DNA of 64,000 nucleotides. It comes from JASHUC01 sp963849095 (GTDB lineage Bacteria > Pseudomonadota > Gammaproteobacteria > Steroidobacterales > Steroidobacteraceae). Each line of letters opens with the position of its first letter. Position 1 is the stretch's first letter. A model generated the notes under the pieces. It ran no database searches and had not been told where the DNA came from. It saw only the letters and a program-made list of their open reading frames with translations. This document shows positions 9,064-17,914 of this stretch, one piece after another. The position numbers were made by a program, and so were the translations under genes. The stretch lies in the NCBI GenBank assembly GCA_963849095.1, contig CAWKGA010000007.1, positions 248,001 to 312,000 on the forward strand, written 5' to 3'.

Positions 9064-9117
9064 CGCGGGGATCCTCCCGGGCGAAAGCCTTGCCCGCGCG
9101 GCCGCCGGCCCGCTTCC

Positions 9118-9717
9118 ATGTCAGACGCTCCAGTGAAGCTGATTGCCGGACTCGGCAATCCGGGCGCGGAATACGCGCGCACTCGCCACAACGTGGGCTT
9201 CTGGCTCGTCGATGAGCTCGCGCGCCGCCACGGCGGCACGTTCCGCATGGAGCCCCGCCATCAGGCGGAGCTCGCGCGGGTGCGCATCGGCGCTACGGAC
9301 CTGTGGCTCGTCAAGCCGATGACCTACATGAATGCGAGCGGCGGCGCGGTCGGCAGCGTTGCGCATTTCTACAAGGTCGCGCCGCAGGAGATCCTGGTCG
9401 GCCACGACGAGCTCGACTTTCCGCCGGGAATGGCGCGGCTGAAGTACGGCGGCGGCGCGGCGGGCCACAACGGCGTGCGCGACATCATCGCGAGCGTCGG
9501 CGACGAGTTCTGGCGGATGCGGATCGGCGTTGGACGTCCGGGCGCGAAGGGCGAGGGGATCGATCACGTCCTGTCGCGTCCGACGGCGGAGGAGGAGCGG
9601 CTGATCCGCGAGACGATCGAGGCGGGAGCGGACGCCGTTCGCGTGATGCTGGAGCAAGGCGCGCAGGTCGCGATGAACCGGCTGCACTCGCAGCTGCACC
9701 CGGGCGAGGCGCCCTAG
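9118..9717 (+). CDS. pth: peptidyl-tRNA hydrolase
   Basis: Pth cleaves peptidyl-tRNA released by stalled ribosomes and so recycles tRNA. The 199-residue length is normal. Key segments are IAGLGNPGAEYARTRHNVGF with the catalytic His in RHN, VKPMTYMNASG, LVGHDELDFPPG with the active-site Asp, and GGGAAGHNGVRDI. Start ATG 9118 gives MSDAPVKLIAGLG. ychF follows after 17 bp, so the two are probably co-transcribed. Confidence 0.97.
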   Translation: MSDAPVKLIAGLGNPGAEYARTRHNVGFWLVDELARRHGGTFRMEPRHQAELARVRIGATDLWLVKPMTYMNASGGAVGSVAHFYKVAPQEILVGHDELDFPPGMARLKYGGGAAGHNGVRDIIASVGDEFWRMRIGVGRPGAKGEGIDHVLSRPTAEEERLIRETIEAGADAVRVMLEQGAQVAMNRLHSQLHPGEAP

Positions 9718-9734
9718 CTTTTCGGCGGGAATTC

Positions 9735-10826
9735 ATGTCCATCAAATGCGGAATCGTCGGCCTGCCGAACGTCGGGAAGTCGACGCTGTTCAATGCGCTC
9801 ACGAGCGCCGGGATCGCCGCGGAGAACTACCCCTTCTGCACGATCGATCCGAACGTCGGGATCGTGCCGGTGCCGGACCCGCGGCTCGAGGAGCTCGCCG
9901 CGATCGCGAAGCCCGAGAAGATCGTTCCTGCGGCGGTGGAGTTCGTGGACATCGCGGGGCTCGTCGCCGGAGCCTCGCAGGGCGAGGGGCTCGGCAATCA
10001 ATTCCTGGCGCACATCCGGGAAGTGGATGCCATCGCGCACATCGTCCGCGCCTTCGAGAACGCCGACGTCGTGCACGTCGCCGGCAAGGTCGATCCGCTC
10101 GCCGATATCGAGACGATCAACACGGAGCTCGCTCTGGCCGACCTCGCGACCGTCGAGAAGGCGCTGGACCGCGCGGCGCGAGCGTCCAAGAGCGGCGAGA
10201 AGGACGCGGCGCGCAAGCGCGATCTGCTGGAGCGGGTGAAGGCGCAGCTCGATCGGGCGCAGCCGGTCCGCGCACTGGCGCTCAGCCCGGAGGAGCGGGG
10301 CGATGTGCGCGAGCTGCATCTGCTCACCTCGAAGCCGGTCATGTACGTGGCCAATGTCGATGAGAGCGGGTTCGCGGGGAACCCGCACCTCGAGGCGGTC
10401 GAGCGGTTGGCGGCAGCAGAAGGATCGCAGGTGGTCGCGGTCTGCGCGGCGATCGAGGCGGAGATCGCGCAGCTCGAGGAGGGCGACCGGACGGAGTTTC
10501 TGAAAGAGCTCGGGCTCGATGAGCCGGGGTTGAGCCGCGTCGTCCGCGCGGCCTACCGCCTGCTCGGGTTGCAGACGTTCTTCACGGCCGGCCCGAAGGA
10601 GGTGCGCGCATGGACCGTCCGTGCGGGCGCGACCGCGCCGCAGGCGGCGGGCGTCATCCACACGGATTTCGAGCACGGGTTCATCCGGGCCGAGGTCATC
10701 TCCTTTGCCGACTACATCGCCCATCGGGGAGAGGCGGGCGCGAAGGAGGCCGGGAAGTTGCGGCTGGAGGGGAAGGAGTACGTCGTTCGGGAAGGGGACG
10801 TCATGCATTTCCGATTCAACGTCTGA
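9735..10826 (+). CDS. ychF: redox-regulated ribosome-binding ATPase/GTPase YchF (OLA1 family)
   Basis: YchF is a ribosome-associated P-loop NTPase of the Obg group that prefers ATP. The 363-residue protein has G1 GLPNVGKST at residues 8-16, the switch region ENYPFCTIDPNVG, G3 DIAGLVAGASQGEG, an internal coiled-coil insertion and a C-terminal TGS-like domain ending in the typical FRFNV. ATG 9735 matches the universal N-terminus MSIKCGIVGLPNVGKS. It closes the conserved housekeeping block; the accessory region starts right after it. Confidence 0.97.
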   Translation: MSIKCGIVGLPNVGKSTLFNALTSAGIAAENYPFCTIDPNVGIVPVPDPRLEELAAIAKPEKIVPAAVEFVDIAGLVAGASQGEGLGNQFLAHIREVDAIAHIVRAFENADVVHVAGKVDPLADIETINTELALADLATVEKALDRAARASKSGEKDAARKRDLLERVKAQLDRAQPVRALALSPEERGDVRELHLLTSKPVMYVANVDESGFAGNPHLEAVERLAAAEGSQVVAVCAAIEAEIAQLEEGDRTEFLKELGLDEPGLSRVVRAAYRLLGLQTFFTAGPKEVRAWTVRAGATAPQAAGVIHTDFEHGFIRAEVISFADYIAHRGEAGAKEAGKLRLEGKEYVVREGDVMHFRFNV

Positions 10827-10938
10827 GGAAGGCGAGCCGGGGGCGCACTCGCGGCGCCCGGCGCGTAAGATTCGTCACCGGGCGGGGCGCACCGGCATTC
10901 GTGCAGATCGGCGCGTGGCAATGGCCCGGGGGGACGAT

Positions 10939-13029
10939 GTGGATCCAACGGTCTTCTTGAGCTATTCGCGGGATGACCAGGCGGTCGCCCAGCGGATTGC
11001 CGATGCCTTGCGCGGCAGCGGCATCGAAGTGTGGCTCGACACGAGCGAGCTGCGCGGCGGGGAAACCTGGGACCGCAACATCCAACTGCAGATCAAGCGC
11101 TGCACCCTGTTCATGCCGATCATCTCGGGCTGCACCCAGCAGCGCTCGGAGGGGTACTTCCGCTTCGAGTGGCGGCTTGCGATCGAGCGCATGCGCCACA
11201 TGGCCGATGGTATGCCTTTCCTTGCGCCGATCGCCGTGGATGAGACCTCCGAGACCCACGCCGTCGTTCCCCAGGAGTTCCTTCGCGTGCAGTGGATGCG
11301 CCTGCCCTCGGGGCATCCGACGCCGGGCTTCGTCGAGCAGATCCGGCGCATGCTGGCCGCGCCGCGCGCGCCGGCGGAGGCCGCGGTGGGGACGGCCGGC
11401 ACCGGGACCATCGCGATAACCGGAGCGCAGGTCGGCGCGGCTTCCGGGCACGAGCCCGCAGGGCCTGCAGCTCCGGCCGGGAGCTGGGTGGGCAGCGGAG
11501 TCGAGCTTGCGGGAAGGCTGAGCGAAGCAGGGGGGCGACGGGGGGAGGTCGCGGGACGGCCCGTCGAAAAATCCGTCGCCGTGCTCGCGTTCGCGAACCT
11601 GAGCCGGGACGCCGAGAACGAGTATTTCAGCGACGGGATCAGCGAGGAGCTGCTGAATCTGCTGGGGAGGATTCCGGGAGTCCGCGTCGCGGCGCGAACC
11701 TCGGCGTTCTATTTCAAAGGCAGGAACGCGACGATTCGCGAGATCGCGGCGACGCTTGGCGTCGCTCACGTCGTAGAGGGCAGCGTGCGCAAGTTCGGTT
11801 CGCGGGTGCGCATCTCGGCCAAGCTCATCAATGCGGCCGACGGCTTTCAGCTGTGGTCGGACTCATTCGACCGGGAGCTGCAGGACATCTTCGCGCTGCA
11901 GGATGAGATCGCGGCGCTCATCGCGCAGAGCCTGCAGCTCAAACTCGTGGAGACCGGGCGGCTCGCGCGTGTCGTGGACCGGGAGGCTCATCGGCTGGCG
12001 CTCGAGGCCCGGCATTTCTTTGGGCTGCGTACGGCCGCGGGCTTTGCGCGCGCGCAGAAGCTGTTCGAGGCTGCTGCTCGGATCGATCCGAGCTTCGCCG
12101 AAGCTCACGCAGGGCTCGCCACGGTGTGGACGATGAGCACATGGTACGAGTCAATCCGCGAGATGACGATGTCGCAGCACGTGATGCAACGCGCGGCGGC
12201 CGAGGCGCACAGAGCAGTGGAGCTCGACCGCTCGTTGCCCGAGGCGCATGCGGCCCTGGGGCTTCTCGCGTACATGACGCGTCGTTGGACGGAGTCGGAG
12301 CAATGCTGGATCGAAGCGCTGCGCCTCAATCCAAATTTTGCGACCGTGTACCACTGGTACGCGCACCTCTTGTCCGTTCAAGGGCACCTCGATCAGGCGA
12401 TATCCAAGCTCGAGCGCTCGTTCGAGCTGGATCCGCTGGAGCGCCGCTCGATGCTGATCGTCTACGCCTCCCAGCTGAATTTCGCGCGACGGTATACGGG
12501 TGCGCTCGCTGTCGTCGATCATGCTGCGGCGTTGATCACTCAGGACGAGGACATGTACGCAGCCCTGCAAGGCCCGCGCGCCTTCGCATTGTGGTCCCTG
12601 GGACGCGCGGCCGAGGCGGTCGCCACCGCACGGTTCGTCGGCGGGGACGAATCGTGGTACTCGACTCTGCGATGGTGGGCCGACGAGGAGTCGCTGTTCG
12701 TGCTGCGCAGCGCCGGTCACGTGGAGGAAGCCCGGGAGCGGTATGCCCGACTGCAGGCGCAACTGCCGGCGGGCGGTCCGGCGCGCGGGCCGCTTCTGCA
12801 CGCGATCGGCCGCTTCGAGGACGCTCTGCCGTATCTCGAGCAGTGCCCGCAGACCTCCTTTTTCCGCCTCCACTATCACGAGATCTGGGACGACGTGCGC
12901 GAGGATCCCCGATTCCAGCAGTTGCTTGGCCGCCTGGGCTGCGAGGGGGAGTACCGGGTCGCGCGGCAGACGCTGGCGCGGATGCTGCAGGCGAGCGGCG
13001 GCGCGGCCGCACGGCCGGCGATCTCCTGA
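10939..13029 (+). CDS. TIR - FlgO/TolB-like - TPR protein, copy A
   Basis: A 696-residue protein. Residues 1-145 form a TIR domain (FLSYSRDDQAVAQRIADAL, VWLDTSELRGGETWD, then GYFRFEWRLAIER, where the Glu of FEW aligns with the catalytic Glu of NADase TIRs). A Gly/Ala linker follows to about 205, then a FlgO/TolB-N-like domain (SVAVLAFANLSRDAENEYFS ... GTR-like core) to about 330, then TPRs in a region common to adenylate-cyclase-like regulators, ending FFRLHYHEIWDDVREDPRFQ. GTG at 10939 is chosen because GGGGGGA lies four bases before it and it aligns exactly with the start of the next paralogue; an in-frame ATG at 10921 would add six residues. No signal peptide is seen. Role unknown; a nucleotide-based stress or defence function is only an inference from the TIR domain. 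Confidence 0.8.
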   Translation: MDPTVFLSYSRDDQAVAQRIADALRGSGIEVWLDTSELRGGETWDRNIQLQIKRCTLFMPIISGCTQQRSEGYFRFEWRLAIERMRHMADGMPFLAPIAVDETSETHAVVPQEFLRVQWMRLPSGHPTPGFVEQIRRMLAAPRAPAEAAVGTAGTGTIAITGAQVGAASGHEPAGPAAPAGSWVGSGVELAGRLSEAGGRRGEVAGRPVEKSVAVLAFANLSRDAENEYFSDGISEELLNLLGRIPGVRVAARTSAFYFKGRNATIREIAATLGVAHVVEGSVRKFGSRVRISAKLINAADGFQLWSDSFDRELQDIFALQDEIAALIAQSLQLKLVETGRLARVVDREAHRLALEARHFFGLRTAAGFARAQKLFEAAARIDPSFAEAHAGLATVWTMSTWYESIREMTMSQHVMQRAAAEAHRAVELDRSLPEAHAALGLLAYMTRRWTESEQCWIEALRLNPNFATVYHWYAHLLSVQGHLDQAISKLERSFELDPLERRSMLIVYASQLNFARRYTGALAVVDHAAALITQDEDMYAALQGPRAFALWSLGRAAEAVATARFVGGDESWYSTLRWWADEESLFVLRSAGHVEEARERYARLQAQLPAGGPARGPLLHAIGRFEDALPYLEQCPQTSFFRLHYHEIWDDVREDPRFQQLLGRLGCEGEYRVARQTLARMLQASGGAAARPAIS
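11590..11938 (+). repeat. near-identical 349-bp block, second copy at 13599-13947
   Basis: The two FlgO/TolB-like segments match base for base at a fixed offset of 2009 bp except for about three silent changes (aaaggc/aagggc, gcggcg/gcggca, ttcggt/ttcggc). Flanking TIR and TPR coding DNA is far less similar. Confidence 0.8.
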
Positions 13030-13040
13030 AAGGGGGACAG

Positions 13041-15011
13041 GTGGGCGAGGCCGTGTTCCTGAGCTACTCGCGCGACGACCAGCCGGTCGCGCGGCGAATT
13101 GCCGAGGCTTTGCGCAGCAGCGGCATCGAAGTGTGGCTCGATACGAGCGAGCTGCGCGGCGGGGATGCGTGGGATCAGAGCATTCGCCGGCAGATCGGCA
13201 CCTGCGCGCTGTTCGTTCCGATCATCTCGGCGCACACGCAGCAGAGATCGGAAGGCTACTTCCGCCTGGAATGGCGGCTCGCGATCGAGCGCACGCATCG
13301 CATGGCCGACGAGGTGCCGTTTCTTGCGCCGGTCGTCGTGGACGATACGCGGGAGAGCGGTGCAGTCGTGCCGGTGGAATTCCTGCGAGTGCAGTGGATG
13401 CGGCTGCCGTCGGGGTTGCCGACGCCGGCGTTCGTCGAGCAGATCCAGCGCATGCTGGCGGCGCCGCACCGATCTGCGGCAGCGACCGACGGATCGGCCG
13501 TGCGGAGGCCGGGGGTGACCGAGGTCGTGACCGGGACCACCTTCGTACCCGGGGGCGACGCGGGACGGCCGGCCGAGAAATCGGTGGCGGTGCTCGCCTT
13601 CGCGAACCTGAGCCGGGACGCCGAGAACGAGTATTTCAGCGACGGGATCAGCGAGGAGCTGCTGAATCTGCTGGGGAGGATTCCGGGAGTCCGCGTCGCG
13701 GCGCGAACCTCGGCGTTCTATTTCAAGGGCAGGAACGCGACGATTCGCGAGATCGCGGCAACGCTTGGCGTCGCTCACGTCGTAGAGGGCAGCGTGCGCA
13801 AGTTCGGCTCGCGGGTGCGCATCTCGGCCAAGCTCATCAATGCGGCCGACGGCTTTCAGCTGTGGTCGGACTCATTCGACCGGGAGCTGCAGGACATCTT
13901 CGCGCTGCAGGATGAGATCGCGGCGCTCATCGCGCAGAGCCTGCAGCCGAGGCTGGTCCACGGCGCACGCATCACTCGGACGGTGGACCCCGAGGCGCAC
14001 CGGCTGGTGCTGGAGGGGCGGCATTTCTGGGCCGTGCGCACGGAGGCCGGATTTGCGCGCGCGCAGAAGCTGTTCGAGTCGGCGCTGCAGGTCGCCCCGA
14101 ATTTTGCCGACGCTCACGCAGGGCTCGCCATGGTCTGGGCAGTGCGCGCCTGGTACGACTCGATCGGCTATTCGGTGGCTTCTCTCGACGAGCTGCAGCA
14201 TGCGGCCGCCGAGGCTCGCAAGGCCATCGAGGGGGATCCCTCGCTGCCCGACGGTCACGCGGCGGCGGGAGTCGTCGCCTTTCTGACGCGCCGCTGGCCG
14301 GAGGCGCAGCAGTGTTACCGTGAGGCCGTGCGGGTCAATCCGAACTTCGCGGTCGCTTTGCAGTGGCACTCGCATCTGTTGTGCGCCCGGGGACACCTCG
14401 ACCAAGCGCTGCGCACGCTCGAGCGCTCTGTCGCGCTCGACCCGCTGGCCCGAACGACGCTCATGATCTATGCCTATCAGCTGAACTTTGCGCGGCGGTA
14501 CGTAGACGCGCTCGCGGCCGCCGATCGCGCCGCGGCGCTGCATGGGGACACGTACGCGGCCGTCGAAGGGCCGCGCGCCCTGGCTCTATGGTCCCTCGGA
14601 CGAGTGGCCGAGGCCCTGGCCGCGGCGCGGGTCGTGACGCGCGAGACGTCGTGGTCCACCCGCTGGTGGGCCGGCGAGGAGGCGCTGTTCGTGCTGTGCC
14701 GAGCCGGCGCCTTGGAGGAGGCGCGCGAGCAGCAGCACCGGTGGCAAGCGGAGCTGCCGCGGGGCGCCCCAGCGAATGGCCCGCTGCTCCACGCGATCGG
14801 CCGCTTCGAGGAGGCGTTGCCGTATCTCGAGCAGCTTCCCCCGGCCAGCTATTCCCGACTCCACTATCACGAGATCTGGGACGACGTGCGCGAGGATCCC
14901 CGATTTCAACAGCTGCTCGGCCGACTAGGGTGCGAAGCGGAGTACCGGGCCGGACGGGAGACACTGTCCCGAATGCTGCACGTGGCTACCGACGGCTCGG
15001 GGGCAGCCTGA
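13041..15011 (+). CDS. TIR - FlgO/TolB-like - TPR protein, copy B
   Basis: A 656-residue paralogue of the preceding gene, 11 bp downstream and in the same operon. The domain order is the same: TIR (FLSYSRDDQPVARRIAEAL, VWLDTSELRGGDAWD, GYFRLEWRLAIERTHRMAD), a shorter linker, a FlgO/TolB-like domain, and TPRs ending FSRL-like YSRLHYHEIWDDVREDPRF. The GTG start has AAAGGGGGA five bases upstream. The central domain (13599-13947) is almost identical in DNA to copy A while the TIR and TPR parts differ clearly, which suggests gene conversion or strong constraint on the centre. Function is not known for either copy. Confidence 0.8.
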   Translation: MGEAVFLSYSRDDQPVARRIAEALRSSGIEVWLDTSELRGGDAWDQSIRRQIGTCALFVPIISAHTQQRSEGYFRLEWRLAIERTHRMADEVPFLAPVVVDDTRESGAVVPVEFLRVQWMRLPSGLPTPAFVEQIQRMLAAPHRSAAATDGSAVRRPGVTEVVTGTTFVPGGDAGRPAEKSVAVLAFANLSRDAENEYFSDGISEELLNLLGRIPGVRVAARTSAFYFKGRNATIREIAATLGVAHVVEGSVRKFGSRVRISAKLINAADGFQLWSDSFDRELQDIFALQDEIAALIAQSLQPRLVHGARITRTVDPEAHRLVLEGRHFWAVRTEAGFARAQKLFESALQVAPNFADAHAGLAMVWAVRAWYDSIGYSVASLDELQHAAAEARKAIEGDPSLPDGHAAAGVVAFLTRRWPEAQQCYREAVRVNPNFAVALQWHSHLLCARGHLDQALRTLERSVALDPLARTTLMIYAYQLNFARRYVDALAAADRAAALHGDTYAAVEGPRALALWSLGRVAEALAAARVVTRETSWSTRWWAGEEALFVLCRAGALEEAREQQHRWQAELPRGAPANGPLLHAIGRFEEALPYLEQLPPASYSRLHYHEIWDDVREDPRFQQLLGRLGCEAEYRAGRETLSRMLHVATDGSGAA

Positions 15012-15041
15012 GGGACTGATCGGGCGAAGGCTTTTGCTTTC

Positions 15042-15071
15042 TTGACAGGGGAGTCGGCGCACACGGAGAAT
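15042..15071 (+). promoter_or_regulatory. sigma70-type promoter of tRNA-Met
   Basis: A perfect -35 TTGACA (15042-15047) is followed after 18 bp by GAGAAT (15066-15071, four of six consensus bases). The GC-rich stretch after the -10 (gccggcccc) resembles the discriminator of stringently controlled stable-RNA promoters. The tRNA gene begins about 23 bp after the expected start site. Confidence 0.6.
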
Positions 15072-15100
15072 GCCGGCCCCTTCCGGGGGGGGGCAGCCGT

Positions 15101-15177
15101 GGAAAGGTAGCTCAGCTGGTTAGAGCACGGCACTCATAATGCCGGGGTCGAGGGTTCGAGTCCCTCCCTTTCCACCA
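15101..15177 (+). tRNA. tRNA-Met (anticodon CAT), integration target
   Basis: 77 nt with encoded CCA. The acceptor stem GGAAAGG pairs with CCTTTCC, the anticodon stem CGGCA pairs with TGCCG, and the loop CTCATAA gives anticodon CAT. The first acceptor pair is G-C, so it is not the initiator tRNA; a tRNA-Ile with lysidine cannot be excluded from sequence alone. The 3' half is the attachment site of the neighbouring integrase element. Confidence 0.93.
15161..15174 (+). other. attachment-site core in the tRNA-Met 3' end (left junction)
   Basis: TCCCTCCCTTTCCA at the 3' end of the tRNA recurs at 26367-26380. With the preceding TTCG..TCCC context, 18 or more of 20 bases match. This is the expected core for tRNA-targeting integrases. 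Confidence 0.7.
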
Positions 15178-15222
15178 TCTAAATCAAAAGCATACGAGGC
15201 GGCATTTTGATAGCCGTTCCAC

Positions 15223-15243
15223 GGTAAGCGCAGGGTAAGCGCA
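15223..15243 (+). repeat. two GGTAAGCGCA direct repeats, possible integrase arm sites (left)
   Basis: GGTAAGCGCA occurs at 15223-15232 and 15234-15243 (11-bp spacing), 48 bp inside the left att core and within the integrase 3' coding end. A matching pair lies near the right core. Confidence 0.5.
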
Positions 15244-16559
15244 AGAATCGGCTTTTCATTCAGTTTGGCGACCGCCTCGCGACGCTGGTCGGGCGCCAGG
15301 TGCGCATAGCGCAGCGACATTTGCACAGAACTATGGCCCAGCAGGTCCCGTACCGTATTCAGCGGGACGCCGCGCTGAACAAGCCGCGAAGCAAAGTGAC
15401 GGCGCAGATCGTGCCAGCGGAAGTGGCTGATCCTTGCGCGCAGCAGCAGCTTTTCCCACGCGGTTCGAAACCCTGTGGCGACATCAAAGACTCTCGAGCC
15501 GTGTCCTGACTGTTCGCGCCAGCGCCGCAACACACTTGTCGCTTCCTCATTCAGGGGTACATGACGAGTTTGACGGTTCTTGGCATTGCGGCCTTCGACA
15601 GTCAGGAGCCGACGGCTGAAGTCCACTGAAGCCCACCGCAACTTGAGAACCTCGCCGCGGCGCAGCCCCGTGTTCATTGATAGCAGTACGGCGGGTGTCA
15701 GATGATCGCCAAAGTGTATTAAGAGGAGGCACCAGGTTCTCGTGCCGTTCTTGGTGCGTTTGTTCGCCGATGTACGCAGATTTTGCATGGCTGAATCGCG
15801 CTTTTTCATGGCATCCCGCAGTCGCGACTCCTCGGCTTGGTCCAGAAAACGCACCTTGCCTCTGCGTCAATCCGCGGTTTGTCGAACGCGCCGCACGGGA
15901 TTGTCTTTCAATTCACCTGCTTTAACTGCACGTCGGAGCACGCTCGAGAGCGTGAAGAGGTCACGCAAGACAGTTGACGCACTGCGGCCTTGATTCAGAC
16001 GCCGTGCCTTCCATGACTCAATTCGCTCAACCGTAATGGCCGTGAGGGGTTCCGGGTACCAAGTTCGAAAAAGTCGATGTAGCTTCTCGAGCGTATTAGC
16101 AGCGGTACGCGGGCGACTCGCGTTGACCCATGTCGTGTAGGTATCCGCGATGAACATTCCAAGCGTGATCCCGTCCGTTCCGCCGAGACCCTGTAACGGG
16201 TGGCGCCCGTGTGCCACGTTCCCGAGGGCCTTCTGACATCGCGCCCGCGCTTCTTCTGGTGAGACGGTATCCACCTTGCCCAGCACTACTCGACGATTGC
16301 GCCCGAAGCGGGCATAGAACGACCGCACACCGCTAGGCTGTATCCTCAGTATGAAGCCGGACAGTCGGTTGTCGTAGATCTCAAACGGTTTGCTTTGAGG
16401 CTCAGCCTCTTTGCTGGTGAGCAGCATCGCTCCGATGAAGATTTGCATTGTGAACGCCCTCCGGCGGTGCCTTGAATCTAGACCTTGGCGGGTTGCGCTT
16501 ATAAGCGCGTGAGTCGTCTAAGTCTCGATGGGCGCGGCCAGTGTCGCGGCCTACCTGCT

Positions 16560-17159
16560 TCAGACGCCATCGATTCGCAAGAACTCGACGAGCGCTTGTT
16601 GCGAACCGGTCAGGCGGCTTGCGCCAGCCGGCACGGGCGGTGTCCGGGTCTTGGCGTTAGGCTCACGGGCTTGAGCTCGAAGCCGCCACGCGAGGTAAAG
16701 CGCACGGTGGTCGCCGGCGATCAGCTCATTGCGTATCGGTACGAGCGCGCTGAGCAGACCGGGCTCAATGTCGGCCCAGTCGTCGCCGGATTCGCTCTCG
16801 GACCACAGGTCGAGCACCAGATGTTTTCCAACTGCGTCGACAGTCGCGACGCTCCGAATACTGCGCCTCCCGGCCGTGCGAATTGCGCAGTATTGTTTGG
16901 CGATCTTCAGTTCAAGGCGCGCGCTCTGAACGCGCAAGACGACTCGACGCGTACCCCAGTTTGCATAGTAAAGGAAGGCATCGAAGTACTTCGCGACCAG
17001 CTCGCGCGGGTCCACTTTGAAATCGCCCCACTCATAGGTGTTCACGAGGCGTGTCGAGGTGATCGTGGCTCGGCTTGTAATCCCGCGCAGCCGCTTTCGC
17101 TCCGGTGCGCTGAGCGGGCGATCGATCGCCACGAACTCATAGTACTGGAACTCGCTCAT
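16560..17159 (-). CDS. conserved hypothetical protein, probably 3'-truncated
   Basis: The 199-residue frame starts MSEFQYYEFVAIDRPLS and carries TYEWGDFKVDPRELVAKYFDA and YYANWGTRRVVLR, segments I recognise from a widespread family of unknown function often found near helicases or SWIM zinc-finger genes. It ends ALVEFLRIDGV; family members, as far as I recall, continue for a further stretch after FLRID, so the 3' end was probably lost in a deletion next to the integrase. It follows the CcbP-like gene by 33 bp on the same strand and was the last visible gene of the operon that began with the TOTE primase-helicase. No enzymatic motif is visible. Confidence 0.6.
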   Translation of the reverse strand: MSEFQYYEFVAIDRPLSAPERKRLRGITSRATITSTRLVNTYEWGDFKVDPRELVAKYFDAFLYYANWGTRRVVLRVQSARLELKIAKQYCAIRTAGRRSIRSVATVDAVGKHLVLDLWSESESGDDWADIEPGLLSALVPIRNELIAGDHRALYLAWRLRAQAREPNAKTRTPPVPAGASRLTGSQQALVEFLRIDGV

Positions 17160-17192
17160 CGCGCGTAGGTGCCGTGAATGGGAGTCACTCGA

Positions 17193-17543
17193 TCATTTAC
17201 CGCCGGCCCACGAGCGGTATGCCTCGATCCACTCGGCGCCTACGGGGCGTGGGCTGCGAAGCGGCAGGTCGAGAATCGGGACCGACTGCCGGGTGCGACC
17301 ATTTCGGCATATCACTACGATCTGCTCGTCATCGGTCATGTCAATTCGTTCGACGGTTACCGCGACACCGAGAATCTTAGTACTAAATGGCGTCTCGAGC
17401 CGCTCATCCAGCATCGTGTAGAAGGCCACTCGCTGTTCTGACTCACCGTATGCATCGACGATGGCCTCCTCGATCAGGGCGTTGAGCTTGGCCTTCGTGG
17501 GCGGCCACCGTTCTCCCTTTCGAGTGGTTTGTCGAAGTATCAC
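17193..17543 (-). CDS. CcbP-like small acidic (calcium-binding type) protein
   Basis: A 116-residue protein with LIEEAIVDAYGESEQRVAFY, RLETPFSTKILGVAVTVERI and DDEQIVVICRNGRTRQSVP, which resembles the Calci_bind_CcbP family first described in cyanobacteria. Function in this setting is unknown. The start is GTG at 17543, and GTGA (17543-17540) overlaps what was the stop codon of the primase-helicase gene before the IS21 element moved in, so the two were translationally coupled. The IS insertion 36 bp upstream now separates it from that gene and perhaps from its promoter. Confidence 0.65.
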   Translation of the reverse strand: MILRQTTRKGERWPPTKAKLNALIEEAIVDAYGESEQRVAFYTMLDERLETPFSTKILGVAVTVERIDMTDDEQIVVICRNGRTRQSVPILDLPLRSPRPVGAEWIEAYRSWAGGK

Positions 17544-17578
17544 AGGTCTATCTCGAAGTGTCGGAGAGCTTCCTGGTC

Positions 17579-17583
17579 ATACT
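17579..17583 (+). repeat. 5-bp target-site duplication of the IS21 element (second copy at 21138-21142)
   Basis: ATACT directly precedes the left terminal repeat and directly follows the right one. Removing the element and one copy restores an open helicase reading frame, which confirms the boundaries. Confidence 0.88.
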
Positions 17584-17632
17584 TGTGAACGGTGGTCAGG
17601 AACCGCTTGATTCTGGGGATGCACCGCGGATT
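17584..17632 (+). repeat. left terminal inverted repeat of the IS21 element
   Basis: Outer part TGTGAACGGTGG (17584-17595) and inner part GAACCGCTTGATTCTGGGG onward (17600-17632) match the right end in inverted orientation. The region from here to about 17914 has no convincing gene; it includes a GGCCCGGG/CCCGGGCC hairpin near 17876-17910 just before the first element ORF. Confidence 0.85.
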
Positions 17633-17914
17633 CCGATCTGACCGCCGGGGTATCTGAGGTCATCGGCCGCGGCCTCGGTCGTCTTGTTCCGAGCGGCATC
17701 TCTATCGTCTTTTTCTCCGGCGCGACCGCGCAGCGGCAGCGCCGTCTGACCGGCCTTCGGGCCGGGCAGAAATTCTCCCGCGCGATTCGATTCCGGCACG
17801 TTGCCGGTGCATGCGCCGGTCCCGGTGCTGTCCGGTTCCGTTATGCTCAAGGTGAAAGAAGCGAATAAGACGAAGGCCCGGGTCGTTTGATTGGCGTCAG
17901 ACCCCGGGCCCTCG

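Larger units (their letters stand above)
15120..16448 (-). pseudogene. phage-type tyrosine integrase with an in-frame UGA
   Basis: Site-specific recombinase of the P4/phage-island type. From ATG 16448 the frame runs with an N-terminal arm-binding domain (FEIYDNRLSGFILRIQPSG, VLGKVDTVSPEEAR) and a core-binding domain to NPVRRVRQTAD, then meets TGA at 15867-15869. The same frame goes on at once (RRGKVRFLDQAEESRLRDA) into an intact catalytic domain: Arg in NTGLRRGEVLKLRW, HDLRRHFAS (H..R), LLGHSSVQMSLRYAHL with the nucleophile Tyr. So one nonsense codon, not a frameshift, splits it. The C-terminus reads antisense through the tRNA gene and stops at 15120. The stop context is UGA-C, which is the leakiest kind, so some full-length protein is conceivable. 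A GTG at 15854 could also start the catalytic half. Confidence 0.85.

Noticed and set aside
10832..10868. Hairpin after ychF as an intrinsic terminator
   Set aside because: GCCGGG/CCCGGC arms exist but the inner stem is irregular and no T-run follows; in such GC-rich DNA this is not convincing.
15101..15177. Initiator tRNA-fMet
   Set aside because: The first acceptor pair is G-C, whereas initiator tRNA needs a mismatch at 1-72.
16485..17168. 227-residue plus-strand frame in the island
   Set aside because: It is antisense to the conserved hypothetical gene at 16560-17159, which has family-like motifs, and shows no domain itself.
17596..17850. 84-residue minus-strand frame at the IS21 left end
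   Set aside because: It overlaps the terminal repeat, has no start signal and no family resemblance.
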